Positions 27,106-38,203 of a DNA stretch of 64,000 nucleotides are shown here, piece after piece. Within the stretch, counting starts at the first letter, position 1; each line of letters starts with the position of its first letter. Position numbers and translations under genes: made by a program. The stretch covers positions 372,001-436,000 of the forward strand of contig NZ_JODC01000005.1 in NCBI RefSeq assembly GCF_000720765.1, written 5' to 3'. The notes beneath the pieces were generated by a model. It saw only the letters and a list, made by a program, of their open reading frames with translations, made no database searches and was not told the origin of the DNA. This DNA is from Streptomyces sp. NRRL S-646 (GTDB lineage: Bacteria; Actinomycetota; Actinomycetes; Streptomycetales; Streptomycetaceae).

Positions 27106-27259
27106 GCCGTTTCCCTGGCCGCTGTCCCGAAGGTCGAACTTCTGGGTTTAGTGCCCGAATTGGCGCAATCGTCACGCAACGTAGCGTCAACCTCGCGTCA
27201 CCGCACGTGGGTTATGTGCAAAGAATGCATTGCGTCACTAAGATTTTTCACGCGAGGAT

Positions 27260-27289
27260 TTGAAGTGATCACAGGAAGGTCACTAAGGT
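27260..27289 (+). promoter_or_regulatory. Candidate promoter of the first NlpC/P60 gene
   Basis: -35 TTGAAG at 27260-27265, 18-base spacer, -10 TAAGGT at 27284-27289. The palindrome GTGATCAC occurs on the -35 edge (27265-27272) and again downstream of the start (27312-27319), so both may be sites for one regulator. Confidence 0.45.
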
Positions 27290-27341
27290 CTGGCCTCGAA
27301 CCTCCGAACGGGTGATCACTCACAAGAAGGAGCCCGCCTCC

Positions 27342-28376
27342 GTGGCGTCCCATCGTCGACCGAAGCAGCCGAGCCGGGCTCGTGTGACCGTGCTCACCAC
27401 CGCAGCTGCTGCCGCTGTTGCTATCAGCGCCCAGGCCGCGAATGCCGCGCCGAGCGAGAAGCCCTCCAAGGACGAGGTCAAGGCCAAGGTCGACAAGCTC
27501 TACGAGGAGGCCGAGCAGGCCACCGAGAAGTTCAACGGCGCCAAGGAGAAGCAGGAGAAGCTCCAGAAGGAGATCTCCACCATCCAGGACAACGTCGCCC
27601 GGGGCCAGGAGGATCTGAACCAGCTGCGTGACTCCATCGGCCTGGCGGCTGCCGCGCAGTACCGCACCGGCAGCATCGACTCGTCCCTCCAGCTCTTCCT
27701 GTCGTCGAACCCGAACGACTACCTGGACAAGGCGTCCACCGCCGACCAGCTCAGCGCCCAGCAGGTCGAGGCGCTGAAGAAGATCCAGGAGAAGCAGCGC
27801 GAACTCGCCCAGGAGCGGGCCGAGGCCTCCGACAAGCTCAAGGACCTCGCCTCCACCCGCACCGAACTGGGCAAGAAGAAGAAGGACATCCAGGGCAAGC
27901 TCGCCGAGGCGCAGAAGCTGCTCAACTCGCTGACGGCCGCGGAGCGGGCGGCGCTCGCCGCCGCCGACGCCCGCGCCAGCCGCTCGGCCAGCGAGCGGGT
28001 GGACCTCGGCGGCGCGACCGCCGCCTCCGGCCGGGCGCAGGCGGCCTTCGACGCCGCCAAGACCCAGATCGGCAAGCCGTACGTCTACGGCGCCACCGGC
28101 ACCGCCTCCTACGACTGCTCGGGCCTGACCTCCTGGGCCTACGCCCAGGCCGGCGTCTCGATACCGCGCACCTCGCAGGCGCAGGCCAACGCCGGCACGC
28201 GGATCTACTCCGAGAGCCAGCTCCAGGTCGGCGACCTCGTGCTCTTCTACGGCGACCTGCACCACGTCGCCCTCTACGCGGGCAACGGCATGGTGCTGCA
28301 CGCCCCGCGCACCGGAACGACCGTGCGCTACGAGTCGATCGGCAACATGCCGTTCCAGTTCGGCGTCCGGATCTGA
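27342..28376 (+). CDS. Secreted NlpC/P60 peptidoglycan hydrolase (RipA-like)
   Basis: 344 residues: a signal peptide ending near AANAAPSE, a coiled-coil domain (~35-215) rich in Glu, Lys and Gln, then the NlpC/P60 domain. The catalytic cysteine is in YDCSGLTSW, the histidine in HHVALYAGNG and the third polar residue in LHAPR. It cleaves D-glutamyl-diaminopimelate bonds; the coiled coil commonly inhibits or targets the enzyme. GTG 27342 is preceded by AAGGAG 9 bases upstream; an in-frame GTG at 27312 has no site. A paralogue follows in tandem. Confidence 0.93.
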   Translation: MASHRRPKQPSRARVTVLTTAAAAAVAISAQAANAAPSEKPSKDEVKAKVDKLYEEAEQATEKFNGAKEKQEKLQKEISTIQDNVARGQEDLNQLRDSIGLAAAAQYRTGSIDSSLQLFLSSNPNDYLDKASTADQLSAQQVEALKKIQEKQRELAQERAEASDKLKDLASTRTELGKKKKDIQGKLAEAQKLLNSLTAAERAALAAADARASRSASERVDLGGATAASGRAQAAFDAAKTQIGKPYVYGATGTASYDCSGLTSWAYAQAGVSIPRTSQAQANAGTRIYSESQLQVGDLVLFYGDLHHVALYAGNGMVLHAPRTGTTVRYESIGNMPFQFGVRI

Positions 28377-28457
28377 CACGCGCCCCTGAGGATCCGTTTC
28401 AAGATCAGGACACGGGTCCGCCCGAACGGGCGAATTACGTGAACCCGCACTGACCCC

Positions 28458-28493
28458 ACGCCCCGCCCATGACCTGCGTCAGAGGCGGGGCGT
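28458..28493 (+). terminator. Hairpin between the two NlpC/P60 genes
   Basis: 10-bp arms (28458-28467 with 28484-28493) plus an inner TGAC/GTCA pair, 81 bases past the stop of the first gene. Function as a terminator is inferred. Confidence 0.5.
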
Positions 28494-28613
28494 CACGTTG
28501 TGTTGCCACGGAGGTCTTTGGCCGCTGCCCCACCGCGGGGCTACTGTCTGCCGCGTTTCCCTGCTGCGGCGGGGAGGCAGTCCTTGTCGCCAGCGGAAGG
28601 AGCGCGGCTTCCC

Positions 28614-29633
28614 GTGGGGTCTCATCGTCGCCTTGCACCGACGTCCGGGTTCAACCGGGGCGCCGGCACCGCCTTGTGTGTGCTGTCCGCCGCGGCTTCC
28701 GCCCTCGGCGCCGTCCCGGCCGACGCCGCTCCGTACGACCACACCCGGGCCGAGGTGGACCGTCTCTACGCGGAGGCCGAGAAGGCGACCGAGGCCTACA
28801 ACAAGGCCGACGAGCACGCCGACGCACTGCGCAGGCAGGTGAGCGACGCGCAGGACCTGATCGCCCGGCAGCAGGACCGCATCAACACCATGCGGGAGTC
28901 GCTCGGTTCGCTGGCCGGCGCCCAGTACCGCTCCGGCGGCCTCGATCCGACCCTCGCCCTGCTCTTCTCCGACAACCCGGCCGACTACCTCGACAAGGCC
29001 TCCGTGCTCGACCGGATCACCGCCGAGCAGACCGGCGAACTCAGGGACCTGCAGTCCGCGATGCGGGGCGTCGCCCAGGAGCGCGCCGAGGCGGTCGGCA
29101 AGCTCGCCGAGCTGGACAGGAGCCGCAAGGCCGTCGCCACCCACAAGAAGATCGTCGAGCGGAAACTCGCCGAGGCCCGCCGGCTGCTCAACTCCCTGCC
29201 GTACGGGGAACGTGCCGCCTACGGCCGCGCCTCCCGGGACGGCCGCGGCGAGCTCTTCCCCGACTTCGGCAGCGCCCTCCCGGCCTCGGCCCGGGCGGCC
29301 GCCGCGATGGCCGCCGCCCGCTCCGCGCTCGGCATGCCGTATGTCTGGGGCGCCACCGGCCCCTACGGCTTCGACTGTTCGGGGCTGATGCAGTGGTCGT
29401 ACGCGCAGGCCGGGGTCCAGCTGCCGCGCACCTCGCAGGAGCAGGCGTACGCGGGCCGGCAGATCCCGCTCTCCGAGGCGCGCCCCGGCGACCTGGTCGT
29501 CTACCGGTCCGACGCCAGCCATGTCGGGATGTACATGGGCAACGGCCAGGTGATCCACGCGCCCTACCCGGGCGCGCCCGTGCGCTACGACCCGGTGGAC
29601 ATGCTGCCGGTGTCCTCGGTCACGAGGGTCTGA
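28614..29633 (+). CDS. Second NlpC/P60 peptidoglycan hydrolase
   Basis: 339 residues with the same design as its upstream neighbour: signal peptide (to about VPADAAPY), coiled coil, and NlpC/P60 domain with FDCSGLMQW, SHVGMYMGNG and IHAPYPG. The two look like a tandem duplication that has diverged. GTG 28614 is chosen from the AAGGAG at 28597-28602 (11-base spacing); earlier in-frame starts add a non-secretory N-terminus. The hairpin upstream suggests separate transcription, so the pair may act at different growth stages. Confidence 0.9.
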   Translation: MGSHRRLAPTSGFNRGAGTALCVLSAAASALGAVPADAAPYDHTRAEVDRLYAEAEKATEAYNKADEHADALRRQVSDAQDLIARQQDRINTMRESLGSLAGAQYRSGGLDPTLALLFSDNPADYLDKASVLDRITAEQTGELRDLQSAMRGVAQERAEAVGKLAELDRSRKAVATHKKIVERKLAEARRLLNSLPYGERAAYGRASRDGRGELFPDFGSALPASARAAAAMAAARSALGMPYVWGATGPYGFDCSGLMQWSYAQAGVQLPRTSQEQAYAGRQIPLSEARPGDLVVYRSDASHVGMYMGNGQVIHAPYPGAPVRYDPVDMLPVSSVTRV

Positions 29634-29665
29634 CCAACCGCCCCTGTCGGCCTTACGATCGGAAA

Positions 29666-30856
29666 GTGGCTGGTCGTGGGCGGGCGTCGAGGTTCTCAGT
29701 GGTGGCGCTCGTGCTGCTGCTCGTCTCACTGGTGGCATGCGGCGGGCGGCCCGCCGGCGGCAGCGCCGAGGCCGATCTGCAGCGGCTCCTCGACCGGCGG
29801 TCCACCGCCGTCCTCGACCGCGACCGGGCGGCCTTCCTGAAGACGGGCACACCGAGCTGGTTCGAGAACCTGCGCGGGGTGCCGCTGGCGGCCTGGTCGT
29901 ACCGTGTGACCGCCCTGCACCGTTCCGGCGACGAGGCGACCGCCGACGCCGAACTGCGCTACCGCATCGAGGGATACGACAACGCCCCCGTCACCGTCGG
30001 CCGCACCCTGAGCCTCTCCCGGAAGGGAGAGGGGCAGTGGTACGTGGACGCGGACAGGCCCGCCAGGAAGTCCTCCCAGCAATTGTGGGACCAGGGCGCG
30101 GTGACCGTCGTACGCGGCAGCCACAGCATCGTTCTCGGCACCGGGCAGTCCAGCGAGGCGCTGCACTCGTACGCGGACCTCGCGGACCGCGCGGTGCCTG
30201 CCGTGTCCGGGGCCTGGGGCAGCGACTGGGCGGGGCATGTGGTGGTGCTCGTGCCGGGGTCGGTGGAGGGCATGGCGGGGCTGCTCGGCTCGCCCGCCTC
30301 CCAGTACCGCGGGATCGCGGCGGTCACCACGGGTGAGGTGGGCGGCCCGCCGACCGCGCCCGCGGACCGCATCATCGTCAACCCGGACGCGTACGCCCTC
30401 CTCGGCCCGCTGGGCAAGCAGGTCGTGCTCACCCACGAGACCACTCATGTCGCGACCCGTGCCCACACCAACGCGGCCACCCCGCTGTGGCTGTCCGAGG
30501 GGTACGCGGACTGGATCGGCTACCTCGGCACCGGCCGCACCGCGGCCGAGGCCGCGCCCGAACTGTCGCGCGCGGTGAGCGAGGGGCGGGTGCCGGAACA
30601 CCTGCCCACCGACAAGGACTTCGGCTTCAGCGGCGACGCGACCAAGCTGGCGCAGGCCTACGAGGGCGGTTGGATGGCCTGCCGGCTGATCGCCCAGCAG
30701 TGGGGTCTCGAGCGGCTCGGGCAGTTCTACCGCTCAGTCGGCGACCACCAGCGGCGGGCGGGCTCGGTGGAGGATGCGATGAGGAAGGTGCTGGGGACGA
30801 CGCCGGAGAAGTTCACCGGGCAGTGGCGGGACTACCTCCGGGCTCAACTCGGCTGA
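29666..30856 (+). CDS. Lipoprotein with HExxH metallopeptidase-like domain
   Basis: 396 residues. A signal peptide carries a lipobox, SLVAC. The central part (~30-215) resembles an SnoaL/NTF2-like region with alternating strands. The C-terminal part has a gluzincin zinc site: HETTH, then the third ligand glutamate in WLSEGYADWIG about 20 residues later, as in M1 or Mop-type peptidases. The domain is anchored outside the membrane, next to two cell-wall hydrolases. The GTG start is 32 bases past the NlpC/P60 stop, with only a weak ribosome site. The substrate is unknown. Confidence 0.85.
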   Translation: MAGRGRASRFSVVALVLLLVSLVACGGRPAGGSAEADLQRLLDRRSTAVLDRDRAAFLKTGTPSWFENLRGVPLAAWSYRVTALHRSGDEATADAELRYRIEGYDNAPVTVGRTLSLSRKGEGQWYVDADRPARKSSQQLWDQGAVTVVRGSHSIVLGTGQSSEALHSYADLADRAVPAVSGAWGSDWAGHVVVLVPGSVEGMAGLLGSPASQYRGIAAVTTGEVGGPPTAPADRIIVNPDAYALLGPLGKQVVLTHETTHVATRAHTNAATPLWLSEGYADWIGYLGTGRTAAEAAPELSRAVSEGRVPEHLPTDKDFGFSGDATKLAQAYEGGWMACRLIAQQWGLERLGQFYRSVGDHQRRAGSVEDAMRKVLGTTPEKFTGQWRDYLRAQLG

Positions 30857-30902
30857 TCCGGCCGGGCGATGGCCTCCCCGAGCCGGACGGGAGCGGGCGG
30901 CG

Positions 30903-32138
30903 TCAGGGGGAGGTCGAGGTCTCCCTGGTGCGGGTGGCCTGCGTGGGCAGGGGCGGTACGGGCTCGCGGGAGACCGTCGACTGCCACAGTTCCACGGCCC
31001 CGAGCACGGAGGCGACGACCAGCAGGCCGTTGCGGGCGACGAGGAGGGTGACGCCGAGGGTGTCGCTCGCGACGACGTGCTGGAACCAGAGGGGGAACTC
31101 CAGCACCGTCACGAAGGCGGCCGCGAGGACCAGCGCCACGGGCACCCCCATCCGGCTGCTCCGGAAGCACAGGCAGACGGCCGCCAGACCGACCAGCCAC
31201 ACCATGTACTGCGGACTGATCACCCGGCTGGTGACCGTGAACATCAGCACCCCCACGAAGGCCGCATCCGCGAGCGTGTTCGGCAGGAACCGCGTGGCCA
31301 TCAGCCGCCACAGCAGCAGCCAGCCGAAGACGACGCCGGTCAGGAACAGGGCGGCGGAGCTGACCAGACCGACATACGGGCCGAGGAATTCGATCGAGCC
31401 GTAGTTCAGCAGCACCTGGCCGTTCCAGCCGAACTGCCGGGCGATGTGGAAGACGAGGGAGCCCAGCGACTCCACCTCGGTGCCCCGGTTGCGCTGGAAG
31501 GTCAGAAAGGCGAACGCGCCGGGCATGGTCACCGAGAACAGCGCGGCCAGCGCGGCCACCGTCGCCACCGCCCAGGCCCAGGTGGCGCGCTTGCGGACGC
31601 CGACCAGCAGCAGCGCCGGCCACACCTTCAGCATCGCCCCGAAGCCCACCAGGACGCCCATCACGCGCGGATGCCGGGCGCCCGCGAGCAGCCCGGCCAC
31701 GGCCACCGCGGTGACCATCACGTCGTAGCGTGCGTACACGGTCGGACCGAGCAGCGGTACGCCCAGCACCCACACCCAGGCGCCGCGCACGGTCTTGCCG
31801 GGGCGCAGGCCCGCGTACAGCAGCAGGGACAGGACGACCAGGTCCGCCAGGAAGGCGAGGACGAAGAAGGCCGTCGCATAGTCGAGGAAGCCCAGCAGCG
31901 CGGGGGAGAGGATCGGGAGGGCGGCGGCGGGCGGGTACTGCCAGGTGACGTCGTCCAGCGGGAAGGTGCCGTGGCGCAGGGTCTCGTACCAGCCCTGGTA
32001 GATCACGGACACGTCGCTCGTGACGTCCGGGCCGGGAAAGACGAACACCTTGAGGACGAACAGCAGCAGCACCAGCCTGGTCAGGCCCCAGGTCACCAGC
32101 AGTCCCGCAAGGGGCCGCCTTCCGCCCGCAATGTCCAC
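30903..32138 (-). CDS. GT-C glycosyltransferase of the GT87 type (polyprenol-phosphate mannosyltransferase-like)
   Basis: 411 residues with about ten TM helices. The first extracytoplasmic loop carries acidic residues (GPDVTSDVSVIY), typical of GT-C enzymes that use polyprenyl-phosphate sugars. The position and fold recall mycobacterial Rv2181, an alpha-1,2-mannosyltransferase of lipomannan, but the acceptor in Streptomyces is not known. The Ser/Thr/Arg tail is short and cytoplasmic. It is divergent from a GT4 enzyme, which suggests a shared glycolipid pathway. The start is a GTG (32138). Confidence 0.85.
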   Translation of the reverse strand: MDIAGGRRPLAGLLVTWGLTRLVLLLFVLKVFVFPGPDVTSDVSVIYQGWYETLRHGTFPLDDVTWQYPPAAALPILSPALLGFLDYATAFFVLAFLADLVVLSLLLYAGLRPGKTVRGAWVWVLGVPLLGPTVYARYDVMVTAVAVAGLLAGARHPRVMGVLVGFGAMLKVWPALLLVGVRKRATWAWAVATVAALAALFSVTMPGAFAFLTFQRNRGTEVESLGSLVFHIARQFGWNGQVLLNYGSIEFLGPYVGLVSSAALFLTGVVFGWLLLWRLMATRFLPNTLADAAFVGVLMFTVTSRVISPQYMVWLVGLAAVCLCFRSSRMGVPVALVLAAAFVTVLEFPLWFQHVVASDTLGVTLLVARNGLLVVASVLGAVELWQSTVSREPVPPLPTQATRTRETSTSP

Positions 32139-32266
32139 CGGAGCCCCGTTTCAGTCCGCTTCCCGTTCCGGTCTTGAGGGGAACATGATGTCCTGTGCAG
32201 CTGTGTGCTTGCCATAAACGTGGCCGTGCCGAGCTGTCTGCGACCCGTTGGATAAGGTCGGCGGCG

Positions 32267-33409
32267 ATGCACAAGACCCTGATCGTGACGAACGACTTCC
32301 CGCCCCGCCCGGGCGGTATCCAGGCGTTTCTGCACAACATGGCACTGCGGCTCGACCCCGACCGCCTCGTCGTCTACGCCTCCACCTGGAAGCGCAGCCG
32401 GGAGGGGATCGCGGCCACGGCCGCCTTCGACGCCGAGCAGCCCTTCACCGTCGTACGCGACGCCACGACGATGCTGCTGCCCACGCCGGGCGCGACCCGG
32501 CGGGCGGTCGGGCTGCTGCGCGAGCACGGCTGTACGTCGGTGTGGTTCGGGGCGGCGGCACCGCTCGGCCTGATGGCACCGGCCCTGCGCAAGGCGGGCG
32601 CCGAGCGGCTGGTGGCCACGACCCACGGCCACGAGGCCGGGTGGGCGCAGCTGCCGGCCGCGCGGCAGCTGCTGCGCAGGATCGGGGAGTCGACGGACAC
32701 GATCACCTACCTCGGCGAGTACACGCGCTCGCGGATCGCCACTGCCCTGACCCCTGAGGCGGCCGGACGGATGGTGCAGCTGCCGCCGGGCGTCGACGAG
32801 AAGACCTTCCACCCGGAGTCGGGCGGCGACGCGGTCCGGGCGCGGCTCGGCCTCACCGACCGGCCGGTGGTCGTGTGCGTGTCCCGGCTGGTGCCGCGCA
32901 AGGGCCAGGACACCCTCATCCTCGCCATGCCCCGCATCCTGGCCGCCGAGCCGGAGACGGTGCTGCTGATCGTCGGCGGCGGCCCTTACGAGAAGGACCT
33001 GCGGCGACTGGCCGACGAGACCGGCGTCGCCGACTCCGTGCGCTTCACGGGCGCCGTGCCCTGGTCCGAGCTGCCCGCCCACTACGGCGCCGGGGACGTC
33101 TTCGCGATGCCGTGCCGGACACGGCGGGGCGGGCTGGATGTGGAGGGGCTGGGGATCGTGTACCTGGAGGCGTCGGCCACCGGCCTGCCGGTCGTGGCGG
33201 GGGACTCGGGCGGCGCCCCCGACGCCGTACTCGACGGCGAGACCGGCTGGGTCGTACGAGGCGGCTCCGCCGAGGAGACCGCCGACCGCATCACGGTGCT
33301 CCTCGGCGATGCGGAACTCCGCCGCCGGATGGGGGAGCGGGGCAGGGAGTGGGTCGAGGAAAGGTGGCGGTGGGATTTGCTCGCCGAGCAGCTGAAGCGG
33401 CTTTTTTAG
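32267..33409 (+). CDS. GT4 glycosyltransferase, PimB-like mannosyltransferase
   Basis: A 380-residue GT-B enzyme. The N-terminal block is TNDFPPRPGGIQAF, with the nucleotide site VCVSRLVPRKGQDTLI and the EX7E region EGLGIVYLEASATGLPVVAGDSGG. It is similar, from memory, to PimB' (Rv2188c), which transfers the second mannose onto phosphatidylinositol mannoside. A role in mannosylated phosphoinositide synthesis is therefore likely. The ATG has no clear ribosome site. Its stop codon TAG lies inside the start of a dispersed repeat, the last two bases being shared. Confidence 0.85.
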   Translation: MHKTLIVTNDFPPRPGGIQAFLHNMALRLDPDRLVVYASTWKRSREGIAATAAFDAEQPFTVVRDATTMLLPTPGATRRAVGLLREHGCTSVWFGAAAPLGLMAPALRKAGAERLVATTHGHEAGWAQLPAARQLLRRIGESTDTITYLGEYTRSRIATALTPEAAGRMVQLPPGVDEKTFHPESGGDAVRARLGLTDRPVVVCVSRLVPRKGQDTLILAMPRILAAEPETVLLIVGGGPYEKDLRRLADETGVADSVRFTGAVPWSELPAHYGAGDVFAMPCRTRRGGLDVEGLGIVYLEASATGLPVVAGDSGGAPDAVLDGETGWVVRGGSAEETADRITVLLGDAELRRRMGERGREWVEERWRWDLLAEQLKRLF

Positions 33410-33455
33410 GGGCGCGGGGAACTGCGCGATCAACCACACACAGCCCGCAGTCGCC
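33408..33455 (+). repeat. Dispersed GC-rich intergenic repeat, copy 4 (short form)
   Basis: AGGGGCGCGGGGAACTGCGCG, then CAACCACA and CCCGCAGTCGCC. It lacks the GCGGCTCCGCCGC core of the long form and matches the copy at 41636. It overlaps the stop of the GT4 gene and follows a run of seven T. Confidence 0.75.
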
Positions 33456-33462
33456 AGACTGA

Positions 33463-35178
<1,716 letters not shown>

Positions 35179-35200
35179 GCCGTCGTAGGACCGGGGCGTG

Positions 35201-36997
35201 CTACTTCGCGTAGATCGCCTCGATCTCGTCCGCGTAGTCCTTCGCCACCACATTGCGCTTGAGCTTCAGGGACGGCGTCAGGTGGCCGGACTCCTCGGTG
35301 AACTGGGAGGACAGAATGCGGAACTTCCGCACCGATTCCGCCTTCGACACCGCGGCGTTGCCGTCGTCGATTGCCGACTGGATCGCGGCCTGCAGGTCCG
35401 CGTCCTCGCGCAGCGACGCCGCGGTGGAACCCGCCGGCTTGCCGTGCTCGGCGGCCCAGCGGCCCAGGAACTCGTCGTCGATGGTGACCAGCGCGCCCAC
35501 GAACGGCCGCCCGTCGCCCACCACCATGCACTCCGCGACCAGGGCGTGCGCCCGGATGCGGTCCTCGATCACGGCCGGGGCGACGTTCTTGCCGCCCGCG
35601 GTGACGATGATCTCCTTCTTGCGGCCGGTGATCCTGAGATAGCCGTCCTCGTCGAGGGTGCCGATGTCACCGGTGTGGAACCAGCCGTCGGCCAGCGCCT
35701 CCGCGGTCGCCGCCTCGTTGTTCCAGTACCCCTTGAACAGGTGCTCGCCGTGCAGCAGCACCTCGCCGTCGTCCGCGATACGGATCACCGAGCCGGGCAG
35801 CGGCTGGCCGACCGTGCCGATCTTCTGGCGGTCCCAGGGGTTGAAGGCGGTGGCGGCACAGGACTCGGTCAGGCCGTAGCCCTCCAGGACCGAGAAGCCG
35901 ATGCCGCGGAAGAAGTGCCCGAGGCGCTCGCCCAGGGGGGCGCCGCCGGAGATGGCGTACTCGCCGCGGCCGCCGAGCACCGCGCGCAGCTTGCTGTAGA
36001 CGAGCTTGTCGAACGTCTTGTACTTGATCTTCAGGCTGAGCGACGGGCCGGACGGGGTGTCCAGCGCGCGGCTGTACGCGATCGCGGTGTCCGCCGCCTT
36101 GTCGAAGATCTTGCCCTTGCCGTCCGCCTGCGCCTTGGCGCGCGCCGAGTTGTAGACCTTCTCGAAGACGCGCGGGACGCCGAGGATCAGCGTCGGCCGG
36201 AACGAGGCCAGCTCGTCGGTGAGGTTCTTGATGTCCGGGACCAGGCCCAGCTTGATCGGCGCCATCATCGGCGCGATCTGCACCAGCCGGCCGAAGACGT
36301 GCGCGAGCGGCAGGAACAGCAGCACCGAGCAGTCGCCCGTGCGGAACAGCGGGCGCAGCCGCTCCACGATGTTGCCGCACTCGGCGAAGAAGCTGCGGTG
36401 GGTGAGCACACAGCCCTTGGGGCGGCCGGTGGTGCCGGAGGTGTAGACGATCGTCGCCGGGTCGTCGGCCCGCGCCAGCGAGCTGCGGTCCTCGACCATT
36501 GCGTCGGTGACGTCCTTGCCGGTGTTGCCCAGCTCCTCCAGCGCACCGGCCTCGATCTGCCAGACGTGCTTGAGGGCGGGCAGCGACTCGCGCACCGACT
36601 CGACGGCGGCCGCATGGTTGTCCAGCTCGACGATCATGGCGGTGGCGCCCGAGTCGGACAGGATCCACTGCACCTGCTCCGGCGAGCTGGTCTCGTACAC
36701 CGGCACGGTGACCGCGCCGGCGCTCCAGATCGCGAAGTCCAGCAGCGTCCACTCGTAGCGGGTGCGGGACATCAGGCCGACCCGGTCGCCGGGCTGGACG
36801 CCGGAGGCGATGAGCCCCTTGGCGGCCGCGTGCACCTCGGCCAGGAAGGTCGTAGCCGTCACGTCCTGCCACTGGCCGCCCACCTTGCGGGCGATCACGG
36901 CCACATCGGGATGCTGCGCGGCGTTTCTGCGGACGATGTCGGTGAGGTTGCCGTCCGCAGGGACCTCGTACAAAGCCGGAAGGCTGAACTCGCGCAA
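35201..36997 (-). CDS. Long-chain acyl-CoA synthetase (FadD15-like)
   Basis: A 598-residue AMP-forming ligase that activates fatty acids to acyl-CoA at the membrane. The P-loop is YTSGTTGRPKG, followed by the linker GYGLTESCAAT, WFHTGDIG, and the C-terminal lysine motif LTPSLKLKRN. Gene position and sequence recall Rv2187 (FadD15). The start is a TTG (36997), clearly set by AGGAG 8 bases upstream. It is convergent with the cholesterol oxidase gene. Substrate chain length is inferred from the family only. Confidence 0.92.
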   Translation of the reverse strand: MREFSLPALYEVPADGNLTDIVRRNAAQHPDVAVIARKVGGQWQDVTATTFLAEVHAAAKGLIASGVQPGDRVGLMSRTRYEWTLLDFAIWSAGAVTVPVYETSSPEQVQWILSDSGATAMIVELDNHAAAVESVRESLPALKHVWQIEAGALEELGNTGKDVTDAMVEDRSSLARADDPATIVYTSGTTGRPKGCVLTHRSFFAECGNIVERLRPLFRTGDCSVLLFLPLAHVFGRLVQIAPMMAPIKLGLVPDIKNLTDELASFRPTLILGVPRVFEKVYNSARAKAQADGKGKIFDKAADTAIAYSRALDTPSGPSLSLKIKYKTFDKLVYSKLRAVLGGRGEYAISGGAPLGERLGHFFRGIGFSVLEGYGLTESCAATAFNPWDRQKIGTVGQPLPGSVIRIADDGEVLLHGEHLFKGYWNNEAATAEALADGWFHTGDIGTLDEDGYLRITGRKKEIIVTAGGKNVAPAVIEDRIRAHALVAECMVVGDGRPFVGALVTIDDEFLGRWAAEHGKPAGSTAASLREDADLQAAIQSAIDDGNAAVSKAESVRKFRILSSQFTEESGHLTPSLKLKRNVVAKDYADEIEAIYAK

Positions 36998-37222
36998 GAC
37001 TGCTGCTCCTAATAAGGCGCCGGCGCCACGACGTTGTGTGATGCGACGGTGGGTCCAAGGCTCGGGCAGGTGCTCAGAGATTCAGTGGTTGAAATCCCGA
37101 GCACGACTGGACTGCCCGGACGTTACCCGCCGGTATGGCTTCTTCGACAGGGGGTCCCGGCGAGATGTTCGCTGCGTCACACAGGTTGGTGTTCCTTTGC
37201 GTACGGTAGTCCACCCGCTAAC

Positions 37223-37236
37223 TGACTGGCCAGTAA
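37223..37236 (+). promoter_or_regulatory. Palindrome, candidate TetR-type operator
   Basis: ACTGGCCAGT (37225-37234) is a perfect 10-bp palindrome within a near-symmetric 14-bp TGACTGGCCAGTAA. It lies 57 bases before the phosphoesterase gene and 226 before fadD, in the divergent gap. Confidence 0.4.
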
Positions 37237-37292
37237 CGGCAGGACCGGCCGCCACTGTTCACGTACACCCCACACGCTTACCCTTGATCGCC

Positions 37293-38090
37293 ATGGCATC
37301 CACACCACCCGGCAACCGCAGGACACGGGTCCATGTGGTCAGCGACGTGCACGGCAACGCCCGTGACCTGGCCAGGGCCGGCGAGGGTGCCGATGCCCTG
37401 ATCTGTCTGGGCGACCTGGTCCTCTTCCTCGACTACGCCGACCACTCGCGCGGGATCTTCCCCGACCTGTTCGGCGAGGAGAACGCCGACCGCATCGTCG
37501 AGCTGCGCACCGCCCGCCGCTTCCAGGAGGCGCGGGAGTTCGGGGCCCGGCTGTGGGGCGGCATCGGCACGGACCGGGCCGCCGCGATCGAGCAGGCGGT
37601 GCGCAAGCAGTACGCCGAGATGTTCGCGGCGTTCCCGACACCGACGTACGCCACCTACGGCAATGTCGACATGCCACCCCTGTGGCCGGAGTACGCGGGC
37701 CCGGGTACGACCGTGCTCGACGGCGAGCGCGTGGAGATCGACGGCCGCACCTTCGGCTTCGTCGGCGGCGGCCTCAAGTCCCCCATGCGCACCCCGTACG
37801 AGATCAGCGACGAGGAGTACGCGGCGAAGATCGAGGCCGTCGGCGAGGTGGACGTGCTGTGCACCCACATCCCGCCGGAGGTGCCCGAACTGGTCTACGA
37901 CACGGTGGCACGCCGCTTCGAGCGGGGCAGCCGGGCGCTGCTGGACGCGATCCGCCGCACCCGCCCCCGGTACGCGCTGTTCGGTCACGTCCACCAGCCC
38001 CTGGTACGGCGCATGCGGATCGGGGCCACGGAGTGCGTGAACGTGGGGCACTTCGCGGGGACCGGGAAGCCCTGGGCGCTTGAATGGTGA
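37293..38090 (+). CDS. Calcineurin-like metallophosphoesterase
   Basis: 265 residues with the phosphoesterase motifs in order: SDVHGN, GDLVLF, YGNVDMP and GHVHQP, each giving metal ligands. No signal peptide, so it is cytosolic. Substrates of the family range from nucleotides to phosphoproteins; nothing here fixes one. The ATG at 37293 is chosen because it starts just before the first motif; no ribosome site is seen and longer frames upstream look non-coding. It is divergent from fadD. Confidence 0.85.
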   Translation: MASTPPGNRRTRVHVVSDVHGNARDLARAGEGADALICLGDLVLFLDYADHSRGIFPDLFGEENADRIVELRTARRFQEAREFGARLWGGIGTDRAAAIEQAVRKQYAEMFAAFPTPTYATYGNVDMPPLWPEYAGPGTTVLDGERVEIDGRTFGFVGGGLKSPMRTPYEISDEEYAAKIEAVGEVDVLCTHIPPEVPELVYDTVARRFERGSRALLDAIRRTRPRYALFGHVHQPLVRRMRIGATECVNVGHFAGTGKPWALEW

Positions 38091-38203
38091 ATGAACGCAG
38101 GTGGGGGTGAAGGCGGGTGCCGACGTGCGCGGTAGCCTTCACGCTGCGCGCACGATGCGCACGACGACTTCTTTACCGGCCCGCATCTGGAGGAGCCACG
38201 GCG

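Noticed and set aside
27113..27311. c-di-AMP (ydaO-type) riboswitch before the NlpC/P60 gene, as is common for wall hydrolases
   Set aside because: The conserved GGGGGACCC-type core and matching helices are not there; the region reads as an ordinary promoter.
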